This document shows positions 35,093-47,560 of a stretch of 64,000 bases of DNA, piece by piece; within the stretch, counting starts at the first letter, position 1, and every line of letters starts with the position of its first letter. The DNA is from Rostratula benghalensis. Lineage: Eukaryota > Chordata > Aves > Charadriiformes > Rostratulidae. Position numbers and translations under genes: made by a program. The DNA lies in the NCBI GenBank assembly GCA_013399305.1, contig VXAI01000241.1, positions 573,159 to 637,158 on the forward strand. Direction: 5' to 3'. The notes under the pieces were generated by a model. The model had not been told where the DNA came from and did no database searches. It was given only the letters and a program-made list of their open reading frames with translations.

Positions 35093-36769
35093 ACATCCCA
35101 AGTCTTTAAATTTAGTTATGCTACTTCTTATTTCCCTGTATGTGAAATATTTGAGAAGATCCACAAACTCAAGTAACCAAAAATGTCAGTCTACAATGTA
35201 CTATTTCAAAGAAATGTATGCAACCCTCACACCCCTGGGGCTATACACTACAAACAACCCAGCACACTAATTTAGCCTTTGGCAAGATTCAGATTCCCTC
35301 CCCCAGCTGGATAAGAGCACCCTGAAACAGAACTTGCTATAAAGAACATTGAAATCAGCTTTCATCAGTATTTCTGTAAAGTAGTTGAATCACTGATACT
35401 GCAAACTATGAGCAATGGCACCTCACATGACGTGTGACTGAATACCTCCTCCAGAAATCACTCGGGTTAATTTCTTGACTGATGTCCTGTATTTTACTCA
35501 GACTCTTGAATGAGTGGGTCGTACAGCTTCTGCCACGTTTTTTTTTTTTCTACTGGAAGAAGCATATATGTCTAACAGGTCTAAGAGGTAGATACAAAGT
35601 AGAAAAGGTTATGGAACAGTTTGTTGCTGCTGCAAGTCTAGCTTCATCAGTTTTGTTCTGTACCTAAAAGCATAAAGCTGAAAGCCCTCATTATCAGGCC
35701 ATCTGGAGAAAACCAGTAAGTGAGCAAAAATGAAAGATAGTCAGGGGAAGAGAGGAAGGTAGAGACTGCATCAAGTACATAAGTGGGCTTGTAAAGTGTG
35801 TTTTGATCCACAGAAATGACATAAATATTGAAATTAAATGGTTCTTGAGCCATGGGTGCCTGGTCTTAAGATGTGGCCCTGGGACAAACACAAGCGCTGA
35901 AGTCCTACCTAGTGAGCAGGTCTCTTCTTTTTTCTTTTGGTGAGACATACAAAGGCAGCAGCCCTTGCAATGATAGTGATCTCTCAGTGCTACGGGTCAA
36001 AGCATCTTGCTGCGTCAGGCTGGCCATGGATGCATAATTGCTCAGTCACTCCAATGTCATCACCTCCCACATCTTATTACTTTGTCATCATAAAGTCTAG
36101 ATCTTTGTTCTCTGCCAGCCAACATGAGAGCACAGACACACAAAAAAAAAAAAAAAAAAAAAAACAAACAAAAAAAAACCCAACAGAATTTCTGCTATCA
36201 TGATTTCTACTATAATATCTTGCTATTCAGAAACATGAGTTTCTTCATAAGCCAGCCTGATTACAACAGGCTGCATCATCAGCTGTTTAACCTGACACAA
36301 AGGTGTGTAAGAAAAAATGCCTTATGCAATTTGCTGCATCATCCAGGAAATCTGAAGACCAAAAAAAAATTATGTGGGTATGACTTCTATGGGTACTTCA
36401 AGTCTCCAGGCTGAACAGCACTACTTCAGAACAACTCTGTGCTTTCTAAGCATTAAATTGTTTGGAAACCATTTTCCAAGCAGAAAATTTCATTCAGTTG
36501 TCCTCTCACAGGTTTATCAATCTGTTGCCTTTTTTTTCTACTTAAAATGCAAGCTCTTTCTATCTACGAATATAATTTTGTTTAGGGTTTGCACATTGCT
36601 TAACACAAAATGACTCGGGATGCAGAAAACTGTATGGCACAGGCATGAAAATAACGCTTCACTAAAACAAGAAAGAAAAATGCAGGAGCACTGTCTTTTT
36701 ATAGGAAAACAATATAGCTGAACATTCAAACTACTAATCTCATGGTGAGAAAGAAGGGTAGGTCAGCAA
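35093..36769. other. Unique DNA with poly-A
   Basis: A-rich run at 36142-36178 (a pure A stretch, then CAAACAAAAAAAA). Nothing else recognised. Confidence 0.45.
36142..36178. repeat. Poly-A/(CAAA) tract
   Basis: Twenty-three consecutive A residues followed by two CAAA-like units. No retroposed sequence with target duplications could be recognised upstream. Confidence 0.9.
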
Positions 36770-37310
36770 CAGTGGCTGGTCCTGCACCTTGTCCTGTTCA
36801 AAACTTTCATTAACAACTTGCATGATGCAGTCCTACTTAGTGTTTGTCAGGGTTGCCAAAAACAAAAGCATGGAAGATATCACAAGCTCCTTCAAGGGCA
36901 GAATCACAGCTCAAAATGATCCCATGAAACAGGGGAGGTCACTTCAAATCAACCAAATAAAATTCAGCAAAGAGAACTTCAACGGGTCACAATTAAAGGA
37001 GCAAAATGAAATACACACGTTTGAAAGAGAGAGCAACTGATAGTTCACTGACAGAGGATCTGCAGTTACCGAGGTTTGAACTTAAACATGTGAATCTGGT
37101 TATGAGCTCATGTGTGTCCGCTGTGAGAACTACCAGGTAAAAAAATAGGCATAAGGAAGAATACAAAAAGGGTCCTTTAATCTGTAAATGTAGTGAAGCA
37201 CAGCAATAAATACGGTTCTCTTCAGGTTAGATATCTATTAGGTTAGATGTCAACCTGGATGACCCCTGGAGACTTTTCTTCTAGCCCTATGGTTTATTTC
37301 CATACTTAGC
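36770..37310 (+). mobile_element. Possible very degenerate CR1 copy
   Basis: GTCCTGTTCAAAACTTTCAT followed by TAACAACTTGCATGATGCAG resembles the CR1 RT block LFNIFINDLDE. About 450 bp later GATGTCAACCTGGATGACCC and GGAGACTTTTCTTCTAGCCC resemble an eroded CR1 3' end. The middle is not recognisable. Could be coincidence. Confidence 0.3.
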
Positions 37311-40300
37311 ATGGATGTGAACTCTCACTTTCCCCTATTTGGAAACTGAAATCTTTCCAGCTTTACTTCATTCATGGTCTAAGGACCTGGTCTAAGAAGG
37401 AAGGAGAGTTTTACAAAAAAAAAAGGTGTTCAGTTAGGAAATTAAGACTTAAAAGCAAATTGCTAGTGCAATAGAAATAATGGTGGTAGATCTCAGTGCC
37501 TTCCCAAACCTTTGGTGAGTGCTTGGTGCATGTTCCTGCCTTGCAACACTTCACTGAACACAAAGCCCTTCACCCATACCTTTGAGCCATGTGCTCCCTG
37601 ACATTTACTGTGTTGTAGGAACTCATACACAGGCAGTTCTCAAGGAGCAGCTGGTACACTGTAAACGCACACCTTAATTTACTTTGCAGTAGCCTGCTTG
37701 CTCACATCTTAAACCCATGGTATATACATTTTTTTAAAAAGGGACAAGCAAAAGTCAAATGCTTTTCAAATGCACTTTGTGGGCTACAATGCTCTATAAG
37801 AACAAGTTATTCAATGTTGTCATTGATATAATATTTAGAGTTAATGAAGTTTACTTCTTTCAAAATGCTGAACCAAGAGTTCTAAAGCAGAAGTTTTTAG
37901 GTGTAAATAAATACCCAGACATCCAATAACTTATTGCTGAGGTCTATCCCTCAATAACCAAAGTAATTTTCAAATATACCTGAAATCACAACAGTCATAA
38001 AAAAATAAAATCCTGTCGTAGGTCGAAGAAACCCAGTTCTGACACAGAGCTTAAAATATATTACTTTTTATTTCTAGACTTCTTCCTCATCATGCAAACA
38101 ACATTCTCATGGAGGAAACACTGAAATGCAAGTCTAAGCTCTAGCCTATGTTGAAGTCTTTCCTCTTGTCCTACCATATGCCCACCAATTTTTTATCTTC
38201 CCCTGATGAATGAAATCTATCATTTCTTGGAGCAGAAGACTTCTGTTGTGATGTCTAGCTGTGGTGTATGTCCATATGGCTCAGTCCCAGGCAGTTAGTA
38301 GACCATCTCATTCATCTACCAGAGAGTTGCAGCACTTCTCACAAAAGCACTGAGCCATTACAGTGCTCAGGGCCAAAACTGCCTCTTCCCACTGCCCATC
38401 ACTCACCATGGGATGTGCACTCTCTCTGCCTTATGGAGTCTTGGTTTCAGAAGTGACTGCAATACTTCACAGGAAGGAAAATAATGTATCCCTGAAGCAC
38501 TCTTCTGCCACCAGGAATAAAAGTGCTGTATGCATCTAAGTCACAGACATACAACACAACCGCTCATAGCTGTGAACCACTTCACCTACCTCCATTATGA
38601 AGCCTCCTTTTATTGTTCAAGGCCCAAGTAAAGAAGTGAAAGCATTTTTGCAAACAAGAACAAAATCTTATATGTTTCAGAAATTCTCAGATAAATCCAG
38701 AGGGACATGAATGTTAATAAAGCAGACACTAAAAATCCTCCTACACAGCCCACCTGTAAGTAGCACAATGTAGTTACACAGCGTGGCATCATACTGGACA
38801 CACGCAGCTTTGAGTTTACTCATTTGAAACTCAGTATCCCAGAGGAAAAGAGGAAACCCGAATGTAAAGTGACATTAATTCCAAAGAAAAAAAAATTCAC
38901 AAGAAGATAGTTCATTACTTACGGAAAAATTGTGACTGCTACTTTTCACAATGTTCATGTGTCAGAGGACAATATTTCCTGGGATTATGTTCTCTGCAGA
39001 CTGCTCTGAAAATAATTTTTCCTGACAGCTGGAATAAAGAAACTAAAAATAGGTAGTTGGGCATAATAGACCACTTACAAATCTAAAGGTGTGCACATGT
39101 TCATAGCATTCAGTGAAATGCAGGATAATATAGACAAGAGATAATTTGGGTCAGATAATGTTCTGTGCAAGAAAACAGAAGACAAACACTCATTTCCTCT
39201 CATTTCTTCTGTGAATTGGAGGGAGCTTTGCTTTTTGCTGTCTGTAGTATGCACTGTAGTGGCTCCCTAAAAACCTCAGGGGTCTTAAAGCAGCACTTTG
39301 GCTTTCTAAAGGGCAAAATAAAAGATTAATATAGTTATATGTAGGCATAAACTGATGTTCTGCCTTTATCTGTTTGCCTACTGGTCATGTGCCTGTCTTA
39401 TGAATCATTCTCTGCATCACCTTGTGCATTGAAAATGGATTTTTTGTGGAAAAAAACACAGCCTTCACAAAAGACAGAACAATTTAACATGGTGGTTTAG
39501 CAGCAGTGAGCAGGGATTCTGGGGCTGGAATAGGTTTTGGAGACATTCAAAAGATGCCTCTAGGTCAGTGCCTATTAACTGTGCTATCCATACTTTTACA
39601 AGTGTGTCCGTAATTTCTTCCATCCTACTGTATTTACTATTATCTAATACCTTACTCGCTATTACCACCCGCTGCCATCCCCTGCCCACCCCCCACCCCA
39701 CTCCTGTACCTTGAAGTTACAACACTTGCTAAGAAAAGAAAAGTTTGGGAGCTTAATTTTCCTGCAGTTTCCTATAGTTCCTGTAGTAGGTCATGTCTTG
39801 GTTCTTGGCATAAGAAACTGGACTCAGATTGTCTGAGTTGATTTTTGGTTTCACAGCCAGTTTTAAATAAAAACAACCTCCCTATCTTGTCCAGACATAA
39901 ATTTCCTACTGTGGCCTCTGTAACTGGTGGACAGTTGCAGGTGCTGACTTATGCCATGCCTCCACATCTCACCAAAACATTTCCAAGTATTATACAAATC
40001 CACTGACTCTGCACAACTTCAGTCATAACAAAAAATGTGGCTCTGCAAGGGAGCTGCAAATAATGCATAATCACCAACTTTTTACACCTGAGGAAATAAT
40101 CTTAGTTCTTAATTCAGCATTATAGCTTGCATTGCTCACAGTGAAGTAAGCTATAACAGCACTTAGATTTTCTGCCACTTAACAGTAAAACTGGCTAAGA
40201 CACTGAGTAGAACCACCAGTGAAAATAAAATATCTTCATGAACTTGCCAACACTTTTTTCGTGATTCTTCTGAGCCACAGCTGGAGAAGCCACTTTTGGA

Positions 40301-41786
40301 AGATTTGCCTCGTGCTTTTGCACTACAGCCAGATAGCCAGGAGGATACAGAGGTGGTAAGCAAGCATGCTTGAGCACACGGATATGGAATAATGTATGTA
40401 GACAAGATTAAAAAGTGAACAAAGTTGGAAAAATATGAAGCACAAGTTCAAGGAGAGGTAACAGAACATGTTGTATAGAAAATAGAATTGGATTTGTAAG
40501 GAAAATTACAAAACATGAACAGCAAATAGATAATGATAACACTTCTCTCAGAGTTCCATGCTATTTGGAAATTAGTATTTCTGCCAAACTTACATTCCTT
40601 TGAAAACACATTTTGTTTGTTTTCAGAAGATATAATTAGAGGTTTCTAGGAAATGCATGCAAAAATGGCAGAAATAAATATTGAGTGTACAGTTAGAGAA
40701 GCTACGTTTGGATTTCTAAACATGAATGGAGCATCTGGAAGCACAGCATAGTGTGACAAACATCTCATCTAGTGCTGCTGACTAGTCATCTCTTGAATTT
40801 CCAAGAAATTAGCAAATTTTCAGGAAACTGTAATTAGCCAAGGAGAGAGGAAAAGTGGCACAAAAAACCCAATCTAATTGAACAAAACAACTCTCTGGTA
40901 TCCATTCACCACAACAGGTAACAAGTTCTGACTTCCATCATAACTTCTTATGTGAACTGGGCACTTTAGCACACAAAGCTATGTTGTACTCAGTTTGGAC
41001 TTCTTCTTAAAAAATGGGAGAAAATACATTATATTTTAACACTGTGAAGTCCTTACTTTTTGGGAAAGGCAGGTGACCAGGTGGGTGCTTTTCCTTTCAC
41101 TGTCTAAAGTGATGACACAGGAGCATTTTTGAAGAAAGTAGAATGCTTTTTTTTTCCAGGCAGTGCTTTTTACCATCCCTGACAGTATATCTGGGATAGT
41201 AACCAGCAAAGCTCATGAAATGTGTTATTTGTGAGGAGTTCATATGGAGTGCAACAGGGAGTCCACTTACCCTCTCACCACACAGACACACACATGCACA
41301 GCTGAAACACCACTGGCCACACAGAGTCAGCAAGTTTTGAGAAGAGACTCCATTACTTTCTTTACAAACATCCAGGCTATATTTTAGTAGGGCCTTTCTT
41401 CCTACACCTTGCAAAAACATTCAGAAGCACAATCATATTCTTTAGTGATATCAGTATTTAAGAATATTTGCAGTCCCTTTCATTATCGGCAAATGGTAAT
41501 AGTGTGGGCAAAACCAATAAAAAATTACCAAAACAAAACGTTGAGGAAAAAATGCATTAATATTTTGGAATAATTCAGTATTTTGCTAAAATATTAAACA
41601 ACGCTGTTCTCTGGTTTTTTTCCCTCGTCAATAAAGTTCCAGTAAATGAACTGGGCTGATCCCCTTGTGACAAATAACATCATATTATAGCTACAATCTC
41701 ACCACAGGAGATCTGCTTGCTCAGTTATCAAAGATGGCAATGCAAAACTAGTAGCCAAGGCATTTGAATTGCCATTTTTCTTACAG
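37311..41786. other. Unique DNA, no gene recognised
   Basis: No repeat or gene recognised on either strand; the longest open frame is about 107 codons (41097-41420, minus) without recognisable features. Confidence 0.45.
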
Positions 41787-42032
41787 ATATTGGAGAAAGT
41801 CACATTTCACACAATGGAGGGCATTTGCATGTCTCTCTGATGAGCTCCATACACCAAACAACCCACGTGCTTCTGCTGCATCTGTTAACTTTGCTGCTAA
41901 GTAAAGCATCTGTATTTACTCATGACGTGCATGGCTCCAAAGAGAAGTTGTTGTGGTAGATTGTAATATACAACTTCCCAGCTGCTCGGATTCTGAGCCA
42001 AGTGTGTGTACACAGACTACAATACATGACAG
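41787..42032 (+). other. Candidate exon with a signal-peptide-like small ORF
   Basis: Acceptor GCCATTTTTCTTACAG ends at 41786 and a consensus donor CAG|GTGAGTAAA follows 42032. No frame is open throughout, but 41840-41959 is an ATG-initiated 39-codon ORF ending in TAG. Its N-terminal part is MSSIHQTT followed by a Leu-rich hydrophobic core (VLLLHLLTLLL) and then a polar tail with several Lys residues. The arrangement resembles a short secreted or membrane microprotein, or a first coding exon. No homologue recognised. The initiator context is weak (T at -3). Confidence 0.2.
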
Positions 42033-45000
42033 GTGAGTAAAATTTTAACAGTTCCTATAATGCATAGGAGTGGGAGAAAGCATCAGATTAATAAACCTGC
42101 TAATGACAAAATGACTTGTAAGATAGCTTTATTTATAAATGTTTTTGTGATATAAAAATGCCATGAAAAAGTCCCAAATAGTTGTTTGTTTTTTTAAGAT
42201 GAAGAAAAATACTGCTGTCACTAGACCTGGAAGTAGTGAAAGCCATTCATTTTCTTCTGAATTTATAGAACCAGCTTAGTTGTAGGCATATGTGAAATAC
42301 AAAAAGAGATTTTAAGACCTCAGCTAATCACCACTAGTAAGAGACCAGCAGGCTGGAAACTGAGGCAAGGTTGATGGTGTCTAAAGCAGAGAGAGAGAGA
42401 ACTGTGTGATATAGCAACACGGGCACTACTACTGCAGGTTCAAGTCATCACCAGGGCAAGATGGCAAAATACAAAGTGCAGCTGCTTTTACTGGATGTGG
42501 TAAGGACAGTAAAGGAAATAACCCTTTACTTTCCAGTGCTGCATGCTCTGGCAGCACTGGCTCTGATTGTTTTTAAAACATTCTGTAAAACTCTTCACTC
42601 TGCAGGAAAGGAAAATAAGTTAACTGGTTCTTATCCACTATTACCGCAATCTGCTTTTCTTTACTGTTAACAGGCAACATAGACTTAAACTAATACAGAT
42701 AAATAAAATAGCTGTATTCACAAACACTGGGAACATTATTCTTTTTAGTGCTACCCTTTGGGTTTTACACAGGGTAGTGGTATGACCTGTTTTCTCCATT
42801 GACCTACCCAGCTTGCCATCTGAATGAGCCAGCAGGGCAGCTGAGTCCATGGAAATAACATCCCTCAGAACATAATCCCATGTAAAGGACCAGATGGCCT
42901 GGCCTGTCATAAAATAATGTTGCTACTCTTCCCTACTGAACATCCTCTTATCCTATGCTAAAAGTATGCGAGTCTAAAAGCCCTGATTCTCTTTAGAGAA
43001 TCTCACTTGTGTAACTTCTATTTGAAGCTATTGGGTTTTATGTGTATAAAGTACTGTGCAAGACAACATCAATCTTGTGGCTAAGGGCAGAGTTGTGTAA
43101 AATAAATTAAGCATAGAGTTTTGTTTCTGTCACTGACCATGTAGACCTTTACAAAGTATAACAATATAATAATAAAAGGCCGCACCATGAAAATAACAGC
43201 TAGCTATATTGCTAGCAGTCAAGCAAAGGGTGCAGACGTGCTGCAGACACAATTTGGGAAGATCCAGGCCCATGTTATGTTCAGAGCCAAACCTCCTCTA
43301 TAGCTCATTTAATTTCCTCAGCAGGATAGATCCTCTACTGACTGTTCTTACTAGGCTAAAATCAATTCTTTTGAACTACTTTCTTGCAGCAGAGTCATGT
43401 GTCTGTTCACTAGCACATCTCACTTCATCTCCCAGATCCCACTCAAGTGCTATTTCCAGATCTGGTTCTTTTGGTCATTTACTAAAAGACACAGAAGGAG
43501 ACCAGAAAGAGCAGCAGTATATATCAGTTAATACCTACAAACACTCTCAGTGTGTTTGTACGGGTAAAAGCACATTCACTAGGTTAGGAGGATTTAGGTG
43601 TTTTTCTGACTCCTGAGGACAATCCTGAGGAGCTGGAGAGCCCATGACAATGCAAAAACAAAGCAGCTAAATGCAGATTTGAGCTGACTGATGCTATTCA
43701 GGACAAACTGAGACCATCACCATGTACTGAAAATTTTCCGTTCTAAAACTTTTCTGCAAGCTGAAGATGCCACACTTCCAGGCTCTCTTTTCCTGGTGTT
43801 GTTCAAGTGGATAGAAGGGCTGTAATGAAATGGCAAGACATTAATGGAGAGAAAAGACAATTCTATAAACTCATTATATCTTTTAGAAATGAACCTGTGT
43901 TTTGTTTTGCTTTCCAGGTGTAGGGTTTTGGGAAGAAAGGTTTTACGTCAAATCAAACAAACATATTTTTAGGAATGTTTTCTAAGTTTGACAGGATAAC
44001 ATTTCTAGATAGAAGGTGCAAAGACTGAGAAAATTCCAAATTTGTTAAAAGCATAGAGACCTATGCAGGAAACTAGTAAGCCTCCCAACTAGGAAATCAT
44101 TGTCTTCCTGCACAGCAATAATCACATTTGCAAAGGCACAAGCATAAAGTATTTCATTATTATTATTTGGAAAAAATAATGATGCATATCATCCAAGCCA
44201 TTTTTAATCTAAGTTGTCCTCTGATTCAACTAAATCTTACTTAAGAAAGCTGTCATAACCTGCTTCTTGTACAGATATTAAACATGACATAAAGGATGCT
44301 GGAGTCTATGAGGCAGTCAGAGAATGGCCACACCAAAGATCTTTAAACTCATCACTCAATCTCGTCTTAAATCTGGTTTTACCAGCATAAGAACTTTTGA
44401 ATGTGGACAAAGCAATATATCTGATTCCTAAACAACCATAAGGTTAAACAGTGTCATTGGCTTCATTTGGTCACTGGACTTGTCAGAACACTTTATTACT
44501 GTAACTGAATTCAATACATATTTCAGGCACATCACTTTGCCTGGGAAAAAGCGTGTGTCAGCGATGTGAAACTCAGAAAGATGGTCAATTGCCTGTTACT
44601 ATGGAGATGTGTAAAATTTCCCTCATGCCTTTTCCGGTGTTATCTAAGGAAAACTCTGTAACACATCATTTGTTCTGCATGTATTTGCAAGCTAGTTTAG
44701 CTCCTGAATTCAGTCTTATCTTAGCTACAATATGACATTACTTCTGTTTGTCCTGTGCTAATATACTGTATCCTTCCAGAAATGTTTTCATTTCCTTTTG
44801 GTAATGAAGCATAAGGCTCTGAAGAGCTTCTCACTGCAAGGATGCATTTATATTGAAATATTCTTTCCATGGAAATGAAATTACACCTCTTTCAATAGAA
44901 AGCCTAGCATGACATTTGGTTAGAGAAATGAGCCTTTATAACTCACTGAGTCTCACAGAATTTCAATTTAAAAGTTAGTAATTTCTGAGTTAATGACGAA

Positions 45001-45039
45001 TTTTCTCCTTCCATTTTTTACTTATCTAATTCTAAATCC
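42033..45039. other. Unique DNA, no gene recognised
   Basis: Open frame of 135 codons at 43209-43616 without recognisable domain; otherwise unremarkable AT-rich DNA. Confidence 0.45.
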
Positions 45040-45320
45040 CAGTCTGCAAATGAGATGCTGAAAAACAACAAAATGGCAGGACATGATCAGATCATAGAAG
45101 CCACGCTTAAAACAACTCCGTGCTTATACCATCTGAAGGCTGCTTAAGTGTAGAGGAAAAAAAAAAAAAACCCGCTAGGGAAAATATCAAATCATTGTTA
45201 AAATACCAAAAAAAGGGAAATCTCACTGATATGTGAATACAGAGAAATCACACTGATGGCTACCACTGAGCACATCTTCTCAGCATGAACCAAGCAGCGG
45301 GAAAAGTACAAACAGGATAC
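45040..45320 (+). mobile_element. Degenerate non-LTR reverse-transcriptase fragment, RTE-like
   Basis: Translation across frameshifts gives LKNNKMAGHDQII at about 45057-45095, corresponding to the RT block KNNKAPGPDGIPAE. About 110 bp later come VKIPKKG and then NLTD in a shifted frame (45197-45227), and CEYREITLMATTEHIFS in a third frame (45232-45282), corresponding to CNNYRGITLLSTTSKVFSR. The order and spacing fit RTE-clade LINEs. L2 or another clade is possible. An A-run at about 45161-45174 interrupts the middle. No intact frame survives. Confidence 0.6.
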
Positions 45321-47204
45321 CCATCATTTTGGAGGTACTCCACACCTGCTCCACAATCTGCTCACTGCAGATTTGGGGAAGGCCTTGACCCTGCCACAGA
45401 CAGCGTGCAGACACCAGTGCTGGTGCAGATCAATGCCACCCATCGCCCTTCTCTACCTCCAAGCCCTGGTTGCAATCACCATCTGCATGCAGGTTGAGAG
45501 GTGGAAAGTAAGCTCCCTGAGGAGTCAGCAGCCCCAGAGTGGCCTTTACAAGTGCGTTCACTTCCTGGTCCTGTGTAGTATTATTTCTGGTAACAGATAA
45601 TGACAGCAATAAAAAGACTAGCGTAGCCAGCAATATCTATATTTTGCCAACAAGACCTATATTTTACCAGCAACTTTCTGCTACTCAGCACTATCCTAGA
45701 AATACTAAACTGATATCAACACAGCAAAAGTAGCAGGGAAAGCAGAGTTTAAATCTAATTAGGACAAGAAAACCAAAGATTAAGCCCTTGATGTCCAGCT
45801 GCAACACCACTGAGAGAGGCAAAAATCAAGGAAAGGTATGAACCAGTGCACAAAGAAATGACATTAAATATTAGATAATTTTCCACCACCTTCACTAAAC
45901 CTAATGACAAGCAGAAACTGAAGCAAATACAACACCAGAAGAAAACGGAGTATTTTCTTTCCAAACACATCTTGGGGATACAGTTGCAAGATCTGGAGGT
46001 CTGCCAGCACATTCAACAGGAAACCAGGTGTCTCTTAAAACAACCAACTCCAAAAGTCCTGAACAGTGACCACGAAGCCTCTGTTATCAGGGAGGGGAGA
46101 GAGCAAGGTTGCCAATGCACATCAGAGTCTGAAAAAAGGTGTTGTGAATATCTAGACTCTGTATGTGTGATAAGTATTCAGTTACTACCATGAACATAAA
46201 CCCAGGCAGGAGAGTCCACGCTGTATGAGGGAATGAGAGGAAGTGAAAGCAGTTTCTTTTCCCAATTTTTATCTGTCTTTGCACTCTGATGGGCGACTTT
46301 AAAAATCAGGAAGCTGAAGACCTTGTTGTTGGTATAAGCACTCAGTCACCAGCTGTTGGAGGGCAAGCCTGCTATTCCTAGCAAGCATTAACACTTCTAT
46401 TTTTCTTAACTACTGTTAAGAAAATGATAGTCTATCATTCAAGTAAAGGCCCTGGGATAGAAGGCAATGATCTACTTGGCTTTCCTTTACCTTCTCCCCG
46501 CAATTTAGAGTACATTAGTCGTGCAAAATTTGAACAGGTGCAGTAATAAAAGAAGAAACTAAACCTAGTAAGGAGCAACTGAAGACAGGGTGATGGCTAT
46601 AAACTCTAATGGAGAAAGCTGTTCCAAGGAGAGGTAGGTTCCTGGGAGAGTCCCCAGTTTCCCCCCACTGTGAAAGAGAAGGAAAATGGGAAGTAAGAAA
46701 TTATCTGTTCATGGGAGGAGTACAAGGAACAGTTACAGCAACAGCCAAAACAGGCAAAGTAGTTATGGAACCGCTAAATTACTGGCTTTCACACACTGGG
46801 AAAAAAGGCGTCTTTGAAGTTGCTACAGGAAAAGAGTAAAAAAAAAAAAACAGTGTGCATTTAAATAGATGTACTAACATGTCTTTCTCCTATATCCATT
46901 GTTTAACTGACAGAGTCATTTTTTCAGTATAAAAACTCAACGCCTCTGGTGAAGTTACTTCAAATGCTCTTTTCTTTTTCCAGCAGCTTGTTGCAATTGG
47001 AAAAGGCCTGTATAGATTCAGCAAAACTGAAACAATATATAACAACACGTGGGTGCACTTCTGTGTTAAGAATTTGGTATCCTGCTGTTCTTCCCACAAC
47101 TTGGAACATGATTGAGCGAGGTTCACTCAATCACCCATTTGATGGAGAAATTAGATAAAGGTGAGGTAAAAGTGTTATACATGAAAATCCAGTTCAGAAG
47201 GTTT
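45321..47204. other. Unique DNA, no gene recognised
   Basis: Short poly-A near 46838-46850; no repeat or gene recognised. Confidence 0.45.
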
Positions 47205-47560
47205 TAATTTCCCACTTATAGCAGCCTTCTAACATCTGAAGGGCGTCTACAGGAGAGCTGAAGAGGGACTCTGTCAGGAAGTGTAGTGACAGGACAAGGG
47301 GCAACAGCTTTAAGTTGAAAGAAGGGAGATTTAGATTGAATAGCAGAAAGAAGTTCTTTATTGTGAGGGTGGTGAAGCACTGGAACTTTTTGCCCAGAGA
47401 AGCTGTGGAAGCCCCATGCCTGGAGGGGTTCAAAACCAGGCTGGATGGGGCTTGGAGCAACCTGCTCTGGTGGGAGGTGTCCCTGCCCATGGCAGGGGGG
47501 TTGGAACTTGATGATCTTCAAGATCTCTTCCGACTCTAACCATTCTATGTTTCTATAAGG
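47205..47560 (+). mobile_element. CR1 LINE 3' end including ORF2 C-terminus
   Basis: The plus-strand frame at 47315-47539 encodes the CR1 ORF2 tail, with [22 protein letters not shown] and [10 protein letters not shown]. It is followed by the 3' untranslated block GGAGGTGTCCCTGCCCATGG and GGTTGGAACTTGATGATCTT, and then CATTCTATGTTTCTATA. It is the best-preserved CR1 end in the window apart from the terminal octamers. Confidence 0.93.
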
